DNA of 64,000 nucleotides. It comes from Daldinia sp. FL1419. Taxonomy: Eukaryota > Ascomycota > Sordariomycetes > Xylariales > Hypoxylaceae. The stretch covers positions 310,001-374,000 of the forward strand of contig MU623345.1 in assembly GCA_025201765.1 (NCBI GenBank), written 5' to 3'. A program made the translations under genes and the position numbers. The notes under the pieces are model-generated. The model did not search any database. It was not told where the DNA came from and saw nothing but the letters and a program-made list of their open reading frames with translations. This document shows positions 21,183 through 31,659 of this stretch, in pieces (the stretch's first letter is position 1; each line of letters starts with the position of its first letter).

Positions 21183-21269
21183 GTAGCGTATATTGTTGGT
21201 TACTTAGCGAATGGTTTCTCTTCCTATATCGTGGGTGCGAACCTCATCGTAGACGGCGGCGCATCGTAG
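21183..21269 (+). pseudogene. C-terminal relic of a short-chain dehydrogenase/reductase
   Basis: Twenty-eight codons followed by TAG read as the typical end of a classical SDR: VAYIVGYLANGFSSYIVGAN and then LIVDGGAS. The motif of a (V/I)GANLxVDGG tail is characteristic of 3-oxoacyl-ACP-reductase-like and polyketide or terpene tailoring SDRs. No matching upstream Rossmann part was found in the preceding kilobase, so only the tail survives, or the rest has diverged past recognition. It lies about 1.3 kb from the PKS relic, on the opposite strand, which suggests that both come from a former secondary-metabolite locus (inference). Confidence 0.5.
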
Positions 21270-21764
21270 GTCTGTCTACCCTGACTTCTGTTTATGCTTG
21301 GTAACTGAATTCATAACTACCTAGGGTATAAACCCCTTAACAGTTCCTATTCGAAGCTGGCAATATATAGTAGGAATGAAGGGCGTATAATAGTTTCTTG
21401 GTTATTACAAATGAAAATTTCACTAAACTCATTCGGTAATGTAGTGAGATGGTGAAATGGTGAAATGGTGAGACCGTGAATTAAAGTTGATGTTAAGCAC
21501 GAAATGAGCAGGAATGAAGTAGGTAGCACCGTTTGCAGCTCTTATCGCATTTCCCACCGCTAGCCGATAGCCTGATAGGCAGATACTTCCCCATAGATAA
21601 GACATCACCCCCCTTTCCGACAATAACCAGGTACCTGTTATTTAACCTAGTTAACCTAGGTAGGTAACGTCTTACTAAGGAACTTTCTCTTGTATAATTT
21701 AGATCTTTGGGAGCCATTCACTCTTCGGCATCACCACTTCAGTCTTCATAATTGAGAGCACATC
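21270..21764. other. Upstream region of cytidine deaminase
   Basis: No gene. It contains a run of related GGTGAAATGGTGA units near 21446-21480 and a CCTAGTTAACCTAGGTAGGT word at 21646-21665. The promoter of the downstream gene should be here; no TATA box is clear. Confidence 0.4.
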
Positions 21765-22377
21765 ATGCCCCCCCAATACCAGGTCTTGCCGAGTTCGGAA
21801 GAAGTCGTTGTCAAGCATGTCTGCGAGAAATATGGGTTGACTAAAGTAGAATTCGACGAGTTGCACGAGCGTTCTGTTAAAGCTAAATCGACGGCTTATT
21901 GTCCCTATAGCCAATTCCGGGTCGGCTCGAGTATACTTTCTGTCGACGGGGCTTATTTCAACGGGGCCAACGTTGAGAATGCTTCGTACCCGGTCGGCAC
22001 ATGCGCCGAGCGCGTGGCTTTCGGCAAGGCGGTGACGGAGGGCCATCGGAGGATCAAGGCCGTGGCTGTAGCCACCGACACGACACCGCCGGCTAGTCCG
22101 TGTGGGATGTGTCGCCAGTTGTAAGTCGGCCACATCGAGATAAATCACCCGGTAGTCTAATTATAAAAGCATGCGGGAATTCTGCGATCTCACGGTACCG
22201 ATTATCATGTTCGACAAGCATGACAATTTTGTGGCGCTCCCTCTCGAAGAGGTAAGTCTTTAGCTAATGCTTGTCTTTTGAACGTCGTCACAAGCTAATA
22301 GTTATGATACAACTTAGTTATTACCCTTGTCTTTTGGACCTGAAGCACTCCCTCCCCCGGGATCGCGGGCTGTTTGA
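21765..22377 (+). CDS. Cytidine deaminase
   Basis: Three exons: 21765-22120, 22170-22251 and 22318-22377, giving 165 residues. The zinc-site signature is complete: C80-A81-E82 in YPVGTCAERVAFG, and C113 and C116 in SPCGMCRQF. NGANVENASYP before it contains the substrate-binding NxE motif. The small homotetrameric family deaminates cytidine and deoxycytidine to uridine forms in pyrimidine salvage, in the cytosol. The intron after the Q of CRQF (49 nt) and the second one (66 nt, ending AACTTAG) restore MREFCDLTVPIIMFDKHDNF and LLPLSFGPEALPP, the usual family tail. The stop codon TGA overlaps the start of a GA microsatellite, so repeat-length change there could alter only the 3' UTR. Family secure; last exon fairly sure. 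Confidence 0.92.
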
Positions 22378-22393
22378 GAGAGAGAGAGAGAGA
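22376..22393. repeat. GA dinucleotide repeat
   Basis: Nine GA units that begin inside the stop codon of the cytidine deaminase gene and run into its 3' UTR. Confidence 0.85.
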
Positions 22394-23792
22394 AAATTGA
22401 CAACTGAAATGGCATTTGGATGTGGGCATTTTCGTATCTGGTGTACTATGTAACCTTAACTAGGTTAGTAGTTTAGCTGTAACTAGCTTTGATGGTTTTT
22501 GTTCTGATGGAGTTTAGCTCGTTGAGGTTCGCGTGCTTCCAAGGATTATTCCGATGACCTAACTGAGCTGAGCTGGATGGTTAAATGCCGGGACCCGGGG
22601 CAGCGAGCTACGCAATAAGAGATCCAATAAACTTGTCTTGTCTCCCCCTGAGATGACGCATGTTTTTCATGTGCATTTCTGTGACGTTCTATTCTAGGTA
22701 CGTAAAATACACCGCTTAAGCTTTAATTGCATATAATTAGTTTTACCAAGTATCGTGAAACTACCTAACCTAGGTACCTATGTAGGTAAATAAGTCCTAC
22801 TACTACTAACTAGTGAGTCTAATAAGATGGGATTGTAAGACACAATGGCCAAGCTGCTTTATATTGACCTGATCTGATTTACTCTAATTCTATCATCTCT
22901 ATTACTCAACTACAATTATTAAGCTTATACTCAAAAGTAACCGCTTAGACCCAATCCGAGACACGCTTTCAAGATGTAACACGAAGTTAATCGAGACCTT
23001 TTCTCAGAAATCGGATTAATTCCCCACAAGCCACCATCCCCGCAGCCCCGGGAATTGTCCCAGCTAAAGAGGTTAGACGATCTCAAACACTACAAGCGCA
23101 CCAACCAGCGAGCTGAAAAGTCGGTCCGAGAAAAGGCTAGCCCGAGAATTCCATGTTCTCCCGCCTCCGCAACTTCGTCCTAACGGCAGAACGGGCAACC
23201 TACCCCGTATCCACTGGAGTAATGTGGAGGACCGCAAACCTGGAGCCGAGCCGTGATTGGTAGCCGCTAGGGATACCGTAGCATCAGAGCCAGAGCATGT
23301 GGAGAGACGTACGGACTAGTTGTAGGAGGAGGCCTGCACTATAGGACGGCCTTGCGCTCGAAGGATCTTGGAATCGGATGGGAGAACGTGACGTCGAACC
23401 CAACGGTCGAAGCTCACCTGGGGGGGGGTCAATTTCTGCACCTATAGCAGCCCGTTCCTTGGTCTGTACTCCCGTATTGCGACTCTACACCGGTGGCTTT
23501 CTAAATGCTCCTCATATGGATTATGGTCCGACGCGTGCTGCCCCCCCCTGTACGGCGGAAAATCACCGAATGGGCCCAAGATTGTCCATGCTACGCGGTA
23601 AGCGTGCGATGGTCACAACCAGGAGCACTTGGGTATCATTGGGACGCATGCAAGTGAGTTTTAATATATGAAGGGTTCACTCCTCCACCATGGATTCTCG
23701 TTTTTCGAGTTACTCTTCTTACTCGACTCTGTCTTTACGCGTCAGAGCTTGATTTCCTCCCCCGCGACAAACCTACGAGGAAGGCGATCAAC
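22378..23792. other. Intergenic region before the hexose transporter
   Basis: No gene seen. The left half is AT-rich with CTAACCTAGGTACCTATGTA at 22765-22784. The right half is GC-richer and carries short G or C runs (near 23418 and 23541). The last 150 bases before the start codon are C/T-rich, in keeping with a 5' leader. Short frames at 23378-23671 have no recognisable product. Confidence 0.45.
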
Positions 23793-25728
23793 ATGTCGAG
23801 GTTTCCAAAGATCAGTATGTCGACTTTAGGCTTCTACAATACAATTGGCGCAATGCTGACACGTCTTAGCGAACACGTACTTCATGGCGATTATCGCCAC
23901 CGTGGGCGGTATGCTCTTCGGTTTCGATATCTCGTCCATGTCCGCCATCGTCATTACCGACCAGTATATCGAATACTTCAACAACCCTTCTGGTGTCGTC
24001 CAAGGAGCCATCGGGTCCGCCCTCGCCGCCGGTTCTGTTGTCGGTAGTTTGATGGCCGGCCCTATTTCAGATAAGTTCGGTCGACGTGATAGGTACGTCT
24101 GGTCTCTGCGCTTGTATCCACATGTGCTGAATCTTACGCATATGCAGTATCATGTTTGCTTGTCTTTGGTGGCTAGCTGGAACTGCAGTCCAAGTCTCTA
24201 CTAACGGCGTTGGTTCCTTGACCGCTGGCCGTGTCTTGAACGGTGTCTGTGTCGGTATCACCTCTTCTCAAGTTCCTGTGTATCTGGCAGAGATTGCCCC
24301 TCGAGTAAGCTGAAACTTCACGCTTAGGGCCACTAGCAATTGTTAACCAACTATAGGATACTCGAGGTCGCATTATCGTCATCCAGCAGCTTGCCATCGA
24401 ATGGGGTATCCTGATCATGTACTTTATTGGCTACGGAGTAAGTAGTTCCATGTCTATTCACTCACTTATGTAGTATGTGGGGGACATATGTAGCTAACTC
24501 GTCCTTTTAGTGTTCGAAAATAGAAGGCACGGCGTCGTTCCGAACCGCATGGGGAACGCAATTTATCCCTTGTGTATTGCTGATGATCGGTCTCCCATTC
24601 CTTCCCAGGTCTCCAAGATGGCTAGCTAAAGTCGGTCGCGAGGAAGAGGCAATCCAGACCCTTGCAAATATCCAAGCTGGTGGCAACAAAGACGATCCTC
24701 TTGTTGTTGCCGAGTGGGAGGAAATCTTCACTGTCTTAAACGCAGAGCGCGAGGCGATTCGAGGATGGAAGAAGTTCTTCTCCAATGGCATGTGGAAGCG
24801 AACTCTGGCTGGAATGAGCGTACAAGCTTGGCAGGTGAGTCTTTCACAAGATGGCGTTCCTACGAATTTCAATGGTGGTGCTAACAATGCAATAGCAACT
24901 GAGTGGTGCCAATGTTATTGTTTACTACATTGGTTACGTTTTCCTAATGGCCGACCTTTCTGGTGATGTTAACTTGATTTCTTCCGGCATTCAATATGCG
25001 CTCTTCATCATGTAAGTCATAACGAGCCGACACTGTTTACTCATAACGGGTGCTAACCATAACTTAGTTTTACCACCATCATGTTCTTCTTTATCGACCG
25101 TACTGGCCGCCGAACACTTCTTGTAGCTGGTGCCATAGGAATGGCTGTTTGCCATTTTGTCGTCGGCGGCCTCCTCGGTACCTACAGTGTCGATGTTCCC
25201 GAAGGTGTTGGTGGGAACCACAACGTCGTCATCAAAGTTACGGGGTCACCCGCTCACGGTGTTATTGCATTCAGCTACCTTCTCATCATCGTCTATGCGC
25301 TGACGCTGGCGCCCGTCGCTTGGGTTTATGCTGCTGAGGCCTGGTCTCTTGGAACACGCGCCACCGGAATGTCTCTGGCTGCGGTGGCCAACTGGCTTTT
25401 CAACTTTGCTTTGGGACTCTTCACTCCACCGGCATTTCTTAACATCAAGTATAAAGTATTCATCATCTTCGGTGTGCTTTGCATAGGTGCGGCGATCCAA
25501 GCCTGGTTTACATATCCCGAGACATGCGGTAAAACTATCGAGGAAATCGAGGTATTATTTGCCAAGGGTGCGCCACCAGCGTGGAAGACCAAGAAGGGTG
25601 GTTCCCGTCTCGAGGCTGAAATCCAAGCCGTGTTGAACCGTAAGGAACATGGCGAGGACGTCCACACTGATGTTCATCCGGAGCTCAAGAAAACGACAAC
25701 GAGTGAGGTGGCCAAGGAGACCGCGTAG
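23793..25728 (+). CDS. MFS hexose transporter (sugar porter family)
   Basis: Seven exons: 23793-23814, 23870-24092, 24148-24304, 24357-24437, 24511-24834, 24896-25011 and 25068-25728, giving 527 residues. Sugar porter signatures are in order: GGMLFGFDISS in the first membrane span, DKFGRRDS in the first cytoplasmic loop, GRVLNGVCVGITSSQVPVYL with AEIAPRDTRGR, PRSPRWLAKVGREEEA after span 6, QQLSGANVIVYYIG in span 7, DRTGRRTLL, and the PETCGKTIEEIEVLF motif near the end. About 12 membrane segments are expected in the plasma membrane. The family imports glucose and related hexoses by proton symport or facilitation; exact substrate cannot be told. The tail is hydrophilic and Lys/Glu-rich. The 22-nt first exon is supported by a GTATGT donor and by MSRFPK joining to TNTYFMAIIATVGG. 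Confidence 0.92.
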
Positions 25729-26861
25729 GATCTTGTATTGTGACGATAGGTATCATGTTGATATTTAGTTTCTATAACTAGATTCAAAGGTGCTATCTCA
25801 TGCTTCATATTTTTTTTGGAGTTGGAGGGCATAATTGAAGGAAGAATTCTAGCTCATATAACTACCACATAAATTGAACAGGATTAATTCCATTCTGACA
25901 TAGTAATACGTTGTTATTGTTATCCTAGCCAGGCGTAATAATAGCTGATCGGGTGAAATTAATATTAATCTCTTTACCCGGGTATCGTGACTATTCGGAG
26001 AATATCGAGAAAGGGGCATACCACGCCATCTATAGATCCGTAGTTTTATGTCAGATTGCGGATTGTAGATTGTAGATTGTAGATTGCATGCTTCTAGGTT
26101 AGTCGATTTTTATTATTCCGTAATACACGTGCGTCCATTTCAGATCACACATAATAGGTAGGTATGGATAGATGTTGTATAGAAGTTATCTGTACCTATG
26201 TAACCGCAATGTACCCAATGGTACCTACTATGGTATGTCAATGGATGTAAGTGATGTGCAAGTACAAATTATATGCAGGTGAGACATCGCGCTAACCCCT
26301 AAACTTTACCGTTCAATTGGGGAATCCGGTTCCTTGCATGTGCAGATAAGTACAAAATAAGCCAAGCGCGAAATAAGTGAATACCATATAGGAATTGCCC
26401 CACATCAAAAAACGCTGGTTCCCCTTGCTCGATTCTAATACTTGCGCCGATTTGTTCGATTTATTCAATTTGTTCTAAGTGCAGGTGCGCTCCTTCCTTG
26501 GTACTCCTTATCCTACATTTGTCCTTTGTCCCTTCCTCCATATACAAGCCGCATTGATAAATAATAATAATAAAGGTAATAATAATAAAAATCGCACAGT
26601 CGGAAACATTCAGTTACCTAGCGGGAAAAAAACAACAACTATATAAACAAGCGCCGTTAGGTTCATCACAGTGACTCAGTAATGTGATTATGAATATATT
26701 TATAGCACCTAGTTGAGCTTCCTTTAGCCCTTCAGCACGCCGGCTACATCGCGCTTGTTCTTGTTCATGCCGATTTTCTTTTTGCGATCGACAACCGTCC
26801 CCGCGCCCTCACGTTCATAAACCCGTCCGATCGCGATTCCAATACAACAAATACTACAACC
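25729..26861. other. Intergenic region, transporter 3' end and ELMO gene promoter
   Basis: AT-rich DNA without a gene. It holds a GATTGTA tandem repeat (26061-26086), AATAATAATAA-type runs near 26560-26595 and TAGGTA-type words near 26155. The last 150 bases before the ELMO gene are C-rich, as in a leader. Confidence 0.45.
26061..26086. repeat. GATTGTA heptamer repeat
   Basis: Three GATTGTA units plus GATTG in perfect tandem, in AT-rich intergenic DNA. Confidence 0.85.
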
Positions 26862-28982
26862 ATGGACCAGGCGGACATACCGGCATTGCTGTCGCGGCTA
26901 GCTAGCGACGAAGATGCTGCGCGCAAAATGGCAGTTTTTAAACTGCAATCCTCTATAAACGATCCCTCCTTCGCCGATGTCTTTATCTCCTCTGGCGGTC
27001 TGATAATACTTCGCCGTCTAATCATGAGTACCGGCGGAAACACCCTCGCATATTCGCTGCAAAGTCTAAGCCGACTACTCGAGGTCGACATGGGTTGGGA
27101 TATCTTCGAGGGTCCAACTGCAGGTGATCTGGTTGAGCGCGTTGTCGAACTCATCGTCACAAATCCTCTGGTCAACATTCTTCGAGGTGCTATGTCCATT
27201 CTCGTCGCACTTGTTAGCCATTCGCAATCGACATCCTCGGGAGGACGGGCGCCTGTATCGTTCGGCTTTCGAGCATTGAAGCCAGCTGTTGCTGTATATC
27301 CACAATTCTTCGACCTCGTTATCCAACAATTAAACTCGGCAGACCACGCCCTCTGCGCGAACGCTCTCATGCTTATCAACGCTCTCATTAGGGATGCTGT
27401 CTCGAGCGAGCCTGGCCTTGAGAGTAGTAAGACGGCTGGCACTGGGGAAGAGTGGCCCAAGTTTATAAGACGATTACAAGATCTAGGGCTAATCAAGGCG
27501 GTATACAATCTAATGCAGAGTTCGGCGCTGCAGGATCTTGCACACCCACTGCTGGAGTTCCAGTCCCTTACTAAGGTGCTGCTCCAGAAGTGGCGGCAAG
27601 TCCAAGTTGATGTTGAAAGGCCCGAACACAGAAGAGCCTTGAAAGGACTTCATCTCGCAAGTGCTCCGAATAGAGACCACGTGAACGGAATAGGAAAAGT
27701 CGAAGAACTTCAAGAGTCCGGAAAGAAGGGTAGCAGAAGACACAATCCTGAGAAATGGAGAAGACTCGGCTTCGAGACCGAAAGTCCGGCGGCCGAGTTT
27801 AACGATACGGGGTTTCTCGGGCTTATGGATCTTGCGGATTACGTGCGAAAGAACGAAGATGGGTTTCAAAAGTTACTTCTGGAGCAGTCTACCAAGCCGC
27901 TCCACGAACGCTGCCCTATTGCTAGATCTAGCTTGGCAGTTACGCTCATCTTGTACGAACATTTTGATTGCGACAAATCGGAAATGGAGGATCTCAGAGG
28001 ATACCAATTATCAGATGGAAAACATCAAGACAAACTCTTCCGACCCTTGCTTCTTCAATGGTCTCGATTACATACAGCCGGCTTAAACGCATTCTTCAAG
28101 TTGTGGAAATCTACAGGCGCAGAACAAGAGGATTTCGAGAAAGTGGCGGAATTGGTCCGTATACTTGTCGACCAGGTTATAGGACAGGCTGGTCGATCAA
28201 AGGACGTCTTGGAGGTTGAGGATGATCTAGTCGAATACGACTTAGGACGGCTACGCGAGCTCCAAATGGAGCTTCTAGAACTCTCGTTTGACGATCAATG
28301 GGGCCAGCACCTCTACAAGGTGCGGGAAGGTTTAAATCAGGAGGCTCTCGCATTTATCAAAGAGCAACGGATTCGATGTCTCCTACAGGGCTGTTGGTTT
28401 TCGAAGCCTGCGCCGAAAAAAGACGATCAAGGAAGCAGCGTACCCAACCGTCGTGCAGCGAATGGTACACTTTGGAGATACGCCAAACTGTCGCATAACC
28501 GCCGTTATCTGCACTGGGCTGATTTCGCGTTCCGAACCGGACCAGAGCCGAATCTAGATGCTCTTAGCGAGAAGGTAGACCTACGAGAAGTCAGTTCAGT
28601 CGCATCTAACGTATCCGCCCCGTCCGGTGATGGAGGTGGCGAAACGACTAATAGCACCAAGATCACCATCTTTGGCTATGTTAATCCCGGCGAAGCCAAC
28701 AGGATCAAAGACGTGAGCGAAATAAAAGAAGAACCGTTGCTTACTCTACATCCTTTAAACCATAGCCTGGCGTCGGAGTGGCTCGACGGCTTACTCATGT
28801 TGCTCGGCCAGGCCCCGATAACATCAGAGACCAACAAACTCATTAAGTTGGTACAGGACTACGGCATGAAGATCAGATTGCTAAATGTCCGGATGGAGGC
28901 GACTTACATGGGCCCGCCTGAGGGTGCCGGCGCGGTGCCGAGTCGGGAGGAGTTAAATGATGATTATTGGTACGAAATTTAA
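26862..28982 (+). CDS. ELMO/CED-12 family protein
   Basis: An intronless frame of 706 residues with an ATG at 26862. The N-terminal 220 residues read as an armadillo-like helical repeat domain (LLSRLASDEDAARKMAVFKL, FISSGGLIILRRLIM, ANALMLINALIRD). The ELMO domain follows at about residues 305-440 (FNDTGFLGLMDLADYVRK, ERCPIARSSLAVTLILYEHF, LFRPLLLQWSRLHTAGLNAF). A PH-like domain lies near residues 525-680 (NGTLWRYAKLSHNRRYLHW), before a short Pro-containing tail. Family members pair with DOCK180-type exchange factors (Dck1/Lmo1 in budding yeast) to activate Rac/Rho GTPases. A DOCK partner is not in this window. The assignment rests on the ELMO block and domain order; the fungal role is inferred from the family. 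Confidence 0.85.
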   Translation: MDQADIPALLSRLASDEDAARKMAVFKLQSSINDPSFADVFISSGGLIILRRLIMSTGGNTLAYSLQSLSRLLEVDMGWDIFEGPTAGDLVERVVELIVTNPLVNILRGAMSILVALVSHSQSTSSGGRAPVSFGFRALKPAVAVYPQFFDLVIQQLNSADHALCANALMLINALIRDAVSSEPGLESSKTAGTGEEWPKFIRRLQDLGLIKAVYNLMQSSALQDLAHPLLEFQSLTKVLLQKWRQVQVDVERPEHRRALKGLHLASAPNRDHVNGIGKVEELQESGKKGSRRHNPEKWRRLGFETESPAAEFNDTGFLGLMDLADYVRKNEDGFQKLLLEQSTKPLHERCPIARSSLAVTLILYEHFDCDKSEMEDLRGYQLSDGKHQDKLFRPLLLQWSRLHTAGLNAFFKLWKSTGAEQEDFEKVAELVRILVDQVIGQAGRSKDVLEVEDDLVEYDLGRLRELQMELLELSFDDQWGQHLYKVREGLNQEALAFIKEQRIRCLLQGCWFSKPAPKKDDQGSSVPNRRAANGTLWRYAKLSHNRRYLHWADFAFRTGPEPNLDALSEKVDLREVSSVASNVSAPSGDGGGETTNSTKITIFGYVNPGEANRIKDVSEIKEEPLLTLHPLNHSLASEWLDGLLMLLGQAPITSETNKLIKLVQDYGMKIRLLNVRMEATYMGPPEGAGAVPSREELNDDYWYEI

Positions 28983-29947
28983 TATGGTTTTCGCTACGGG
29001 AGGTATGGGAGGGAGCATCTGGCAGCAACGGTTCTTGGCCGGATTGCTTAATTGCCAGTACAAGTCTGCGATCTAGATTCTAGAGTGCAGAAGGGGTGGT
29101 ACTATAACACTGGTTTCTACGTTAATCGGCATACAGACTCGCCCGCAGGGGAAGAAGCTTTTTTACGGCGGATCATTTTTGACCGAGGATACCACGATTC
29201 GTTTTTTTGTACGTTTAGAGGATTATACCCACGACTGAATCAAGTATCGTTATTGTGAAATAATCGACTTGTAATCAGCTGTATCTGTGTTTGATAGTTT
29301 TCTGTGTTTATATTTGAGTCCCCCCCCCTCCAAAGAAGAGATGCTCTGGTGATAAAGGTAGTCGTAAATATGTACCTATGTATTTATAAACATTACTACA
29401 ATACCCCAAAGCTTAATCGTTTAAGCTTATTTGGGCGTATATCTAAGCAAAGTCGTCATCGTGAAACATACTGGACTGATCTATTGGATTATCTAAGGTA
29501 GGTTATTCTAAGGTAGGTTATTCTAAGGTAGGTTATTCTATTCATGGTTCACTTGATTCTGCTGATTAAATTTGCCCATTAAGCGGGTAACCCCGCCAAG
29601 CTTTGCGGGTGATACCTATTCTCATAGGAGAAAGCGCGGGTGCATCCCGGTCTCCACTTAATTAATATGCAACTCAGTTACGACAGTTGCAACCAGTTTT
29701 CAGCCCAGCCCCAACCACCTGGCACCACTAAAAACGTTCCGATTCTCCCTGCCGCCGTCACTTCTGAACCTTGAGTCTATCGTCATTGCTATGAAACAAG
29801 TCAATTATAAGTCTAGACTCTCAAATTATTTTGGATCAAGTCCACGTTTTGTGGCTAAAATTCATATCTAATCGAATGGAATAAAGGAGTACATTCTCGA
29901 AATAAATATAAGATCAAAAGAAGCTTTTACCTTTGTCCTCCGACAAG
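28983..29947. other. Intergenic region between ELMO and GRF genes
   Basis: No gene recognised. A 15-bp unit is repeated three times at 29492-29536. A purine/pyrimidine mix with scattered A tracts makes up the rest. Frames at 29052-29258 and 29304-29501 look like chance. Confidence 0.45.
29492..29536. repeat. 15-bp tandem repeat, three copies
   Basis: TCTAAGGTAGGTTAT occurs three times in perfect tandem. The unit contains the TAGGT core that recurs in intergenic DNA of this window. Confidence 0.9.
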
Positions 29948-31148
29948 ATGCGACCGGCGGGCGCTCCTAGTTCGCCATCAAGCAAAGGCAAAGTTCCATT
30001 GAGCGGGCAATTTAGGAATGGCATCTGGCATTGTAAGTCATACCTCGAACTTATAATATCATGTCCACTACCAGACGATAGACTAATCAACTCCCTTTGC
30101 GACACTAGGCAACTGTATTCCTCGTTTACCCGCAGTTCTATGCGTAGCCAAACGAGACACCGCCAATAAAGGTCGCTCGTTTTACGCTTGTAAAAAGGAT
30201 CGTAACAAGGAGAATAAATGCAACTTCTTCTTGTGGACTGAAGACGCCCACAAGCGTGAAGTTGACAACGTCTTGACAAATTCTCGCAGCGAGACAGGGG
30301 GAACACCCAGCCGACGAGTTAGGAAGAGGCAGCGAACGCTTCACGAGAGTATAACCCCGGCGAAGGAGAAGAGGCAAGGAAAGACTCCGATCACGAGCCT
30401 AGCAGATTTAAAGCATATGCTTAGCCCCGGATCGCCTTCGGTCATGGCTAAGAACTCGACTAAGGAGGCTAGCTCCAGTAAGGAGGCGGGTAACCCCGAG
30501 AAGAATAGTTCATCCGATGATGAGTTAACACAACCCGACCCGACACCAGACACGCCATCGGGACGGCCCAAGAGAAAACGATCTATCGGTGAGGAATACA
30601 ACGATCTTTCCTCTGGCGAAGAAGAGGAACTCCTCGCTCTGGCCGATAGTTCGGCCCAAGCTCAAACTAAGACCCGCGACGCATTCACAACTCCCTCGGC
30701 AAATAGGACTCACATCGAAGACGGCCTAGCCACTCCGCTCACCGATAAACCCATTCGTCGAGTGCTCTTCACGGATCCCGACTCCCCCGTCACGCCAAAG
30801 CGGGATCTAGCCGCCGCCTCAACCAGTCCTCCGTCCTCTCAGCAGCCCGGCTCCGACACGGCCTCTAAAGAGCAAGGGCTCACGCAGGAAATCATGGCTC
30901 TTCTATACGACCAAAATATCGATGGTGCAGTGCGTAAAAAGGTGCGTAGCGTCCTTGACCGCCACGCCGCACGCGCCAAGGGTCTCGAACGAGGCCGCGA
31001 TGCGTCGAGGGAAGCGACGAAGAAGGCGGAAGCTAAGATCGCGGAGCTGCAGCAGAGAGTGGCGGACTTGGAGAACCAGACGAGGTTAGATAGTGAGGCG
31101 AGGCAGAAGATGAGGACCGACTTGATGAAGTTGTATTGCGAGAGTTGA
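29948..31148 (+). CDS. GRF-type zinc-finger protein with C-terminal coiled coil
   Basis: Two exons, 29948-30032 and 30109-31148, give 374 residues. The 76-nt intron (GTAAGT donor, CACTAG acceptor) falls inside the zinc-finger coding part. The GRF finger spans about residues 27-70: HCNCIPRLPAVLCVAKRDTA, GRSFYACKKDR and CNFFLWTED, with Cys spacing and the aromatic GRxFxxC...CxFFxW pattern of the family. GRF fingers bind single-stranded nucleic acid and occur in APE2, TOP3 and NEIL3, but here there is no enzyme domain. The middle is Ser/Pro-rich with basic patches (RRVRKRQR, GRPKRKRS) that may be nuclear localisation signals. The C-terminal 60 residues are a probable coiled coil (AEAKIAELQQRVADLENQTR). 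Likely a nuclear nucleic-acid-binding adaptor (inference). The start is the ATG at 29948; an upstream in-frame TTG is ignored. Confidence 0.85.
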
Positions 31149-31659
31149 AAATGGAAGTCGATGTTGAGTTGAGTCGAGGGGTAAAGTAAAAGACGCGGAG
31201 GGGATAGGGTTTGAAGGGTTAAGGTTATTTCCAAGTTACGTTTCTGCCTTTGCGTTATGGCGCTTGGGGCACGGTGTTCCCGCGGTACACGGGGTTTGAA
31301 AGCCCGGTTTGCGAATGGGTTGGCTCGGTTGACTGCCCTATTTGACGTCGGAGGATACCCCTTTGGTTTTTGTGCTTGGTGGTAAGACACCAGAGAAGAG
31401 GTACATGTTAGGATTACGAATTATGGCTATGGCTGTGGCTATGAGGCGTTAATATCATTTTGATTCAATGGGTACCTCTCTGTTCGCTATAATACTACCT
31501 AATAACACCGTGAGGCTGAATATTGCACGATATAATTGCATTGTAAAGCGTTGTCATTATGAAAGTCTATTGGAGCATCGAGATTTACCCTCCCATCTCG
31601 GTTTATCGTAACATCGTTCTCATTGTCCTTAGGGGTAATTACCTACATAGGTAGGAAAT
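31149..31659. other. Convergent 3' region
   Basis: This lies between the GRF gene and RRD2, which end toward each other. A small GGCTATG duplication is seen near 31422-31442. Nothing else stands out. Confidence 0.45.

Noticed and set aside
30839..31390. 183-codon minus-strand frame
   Set aside because: It overlaps the coiled-coil coding part of the GRF gene antisense and has no independent features.
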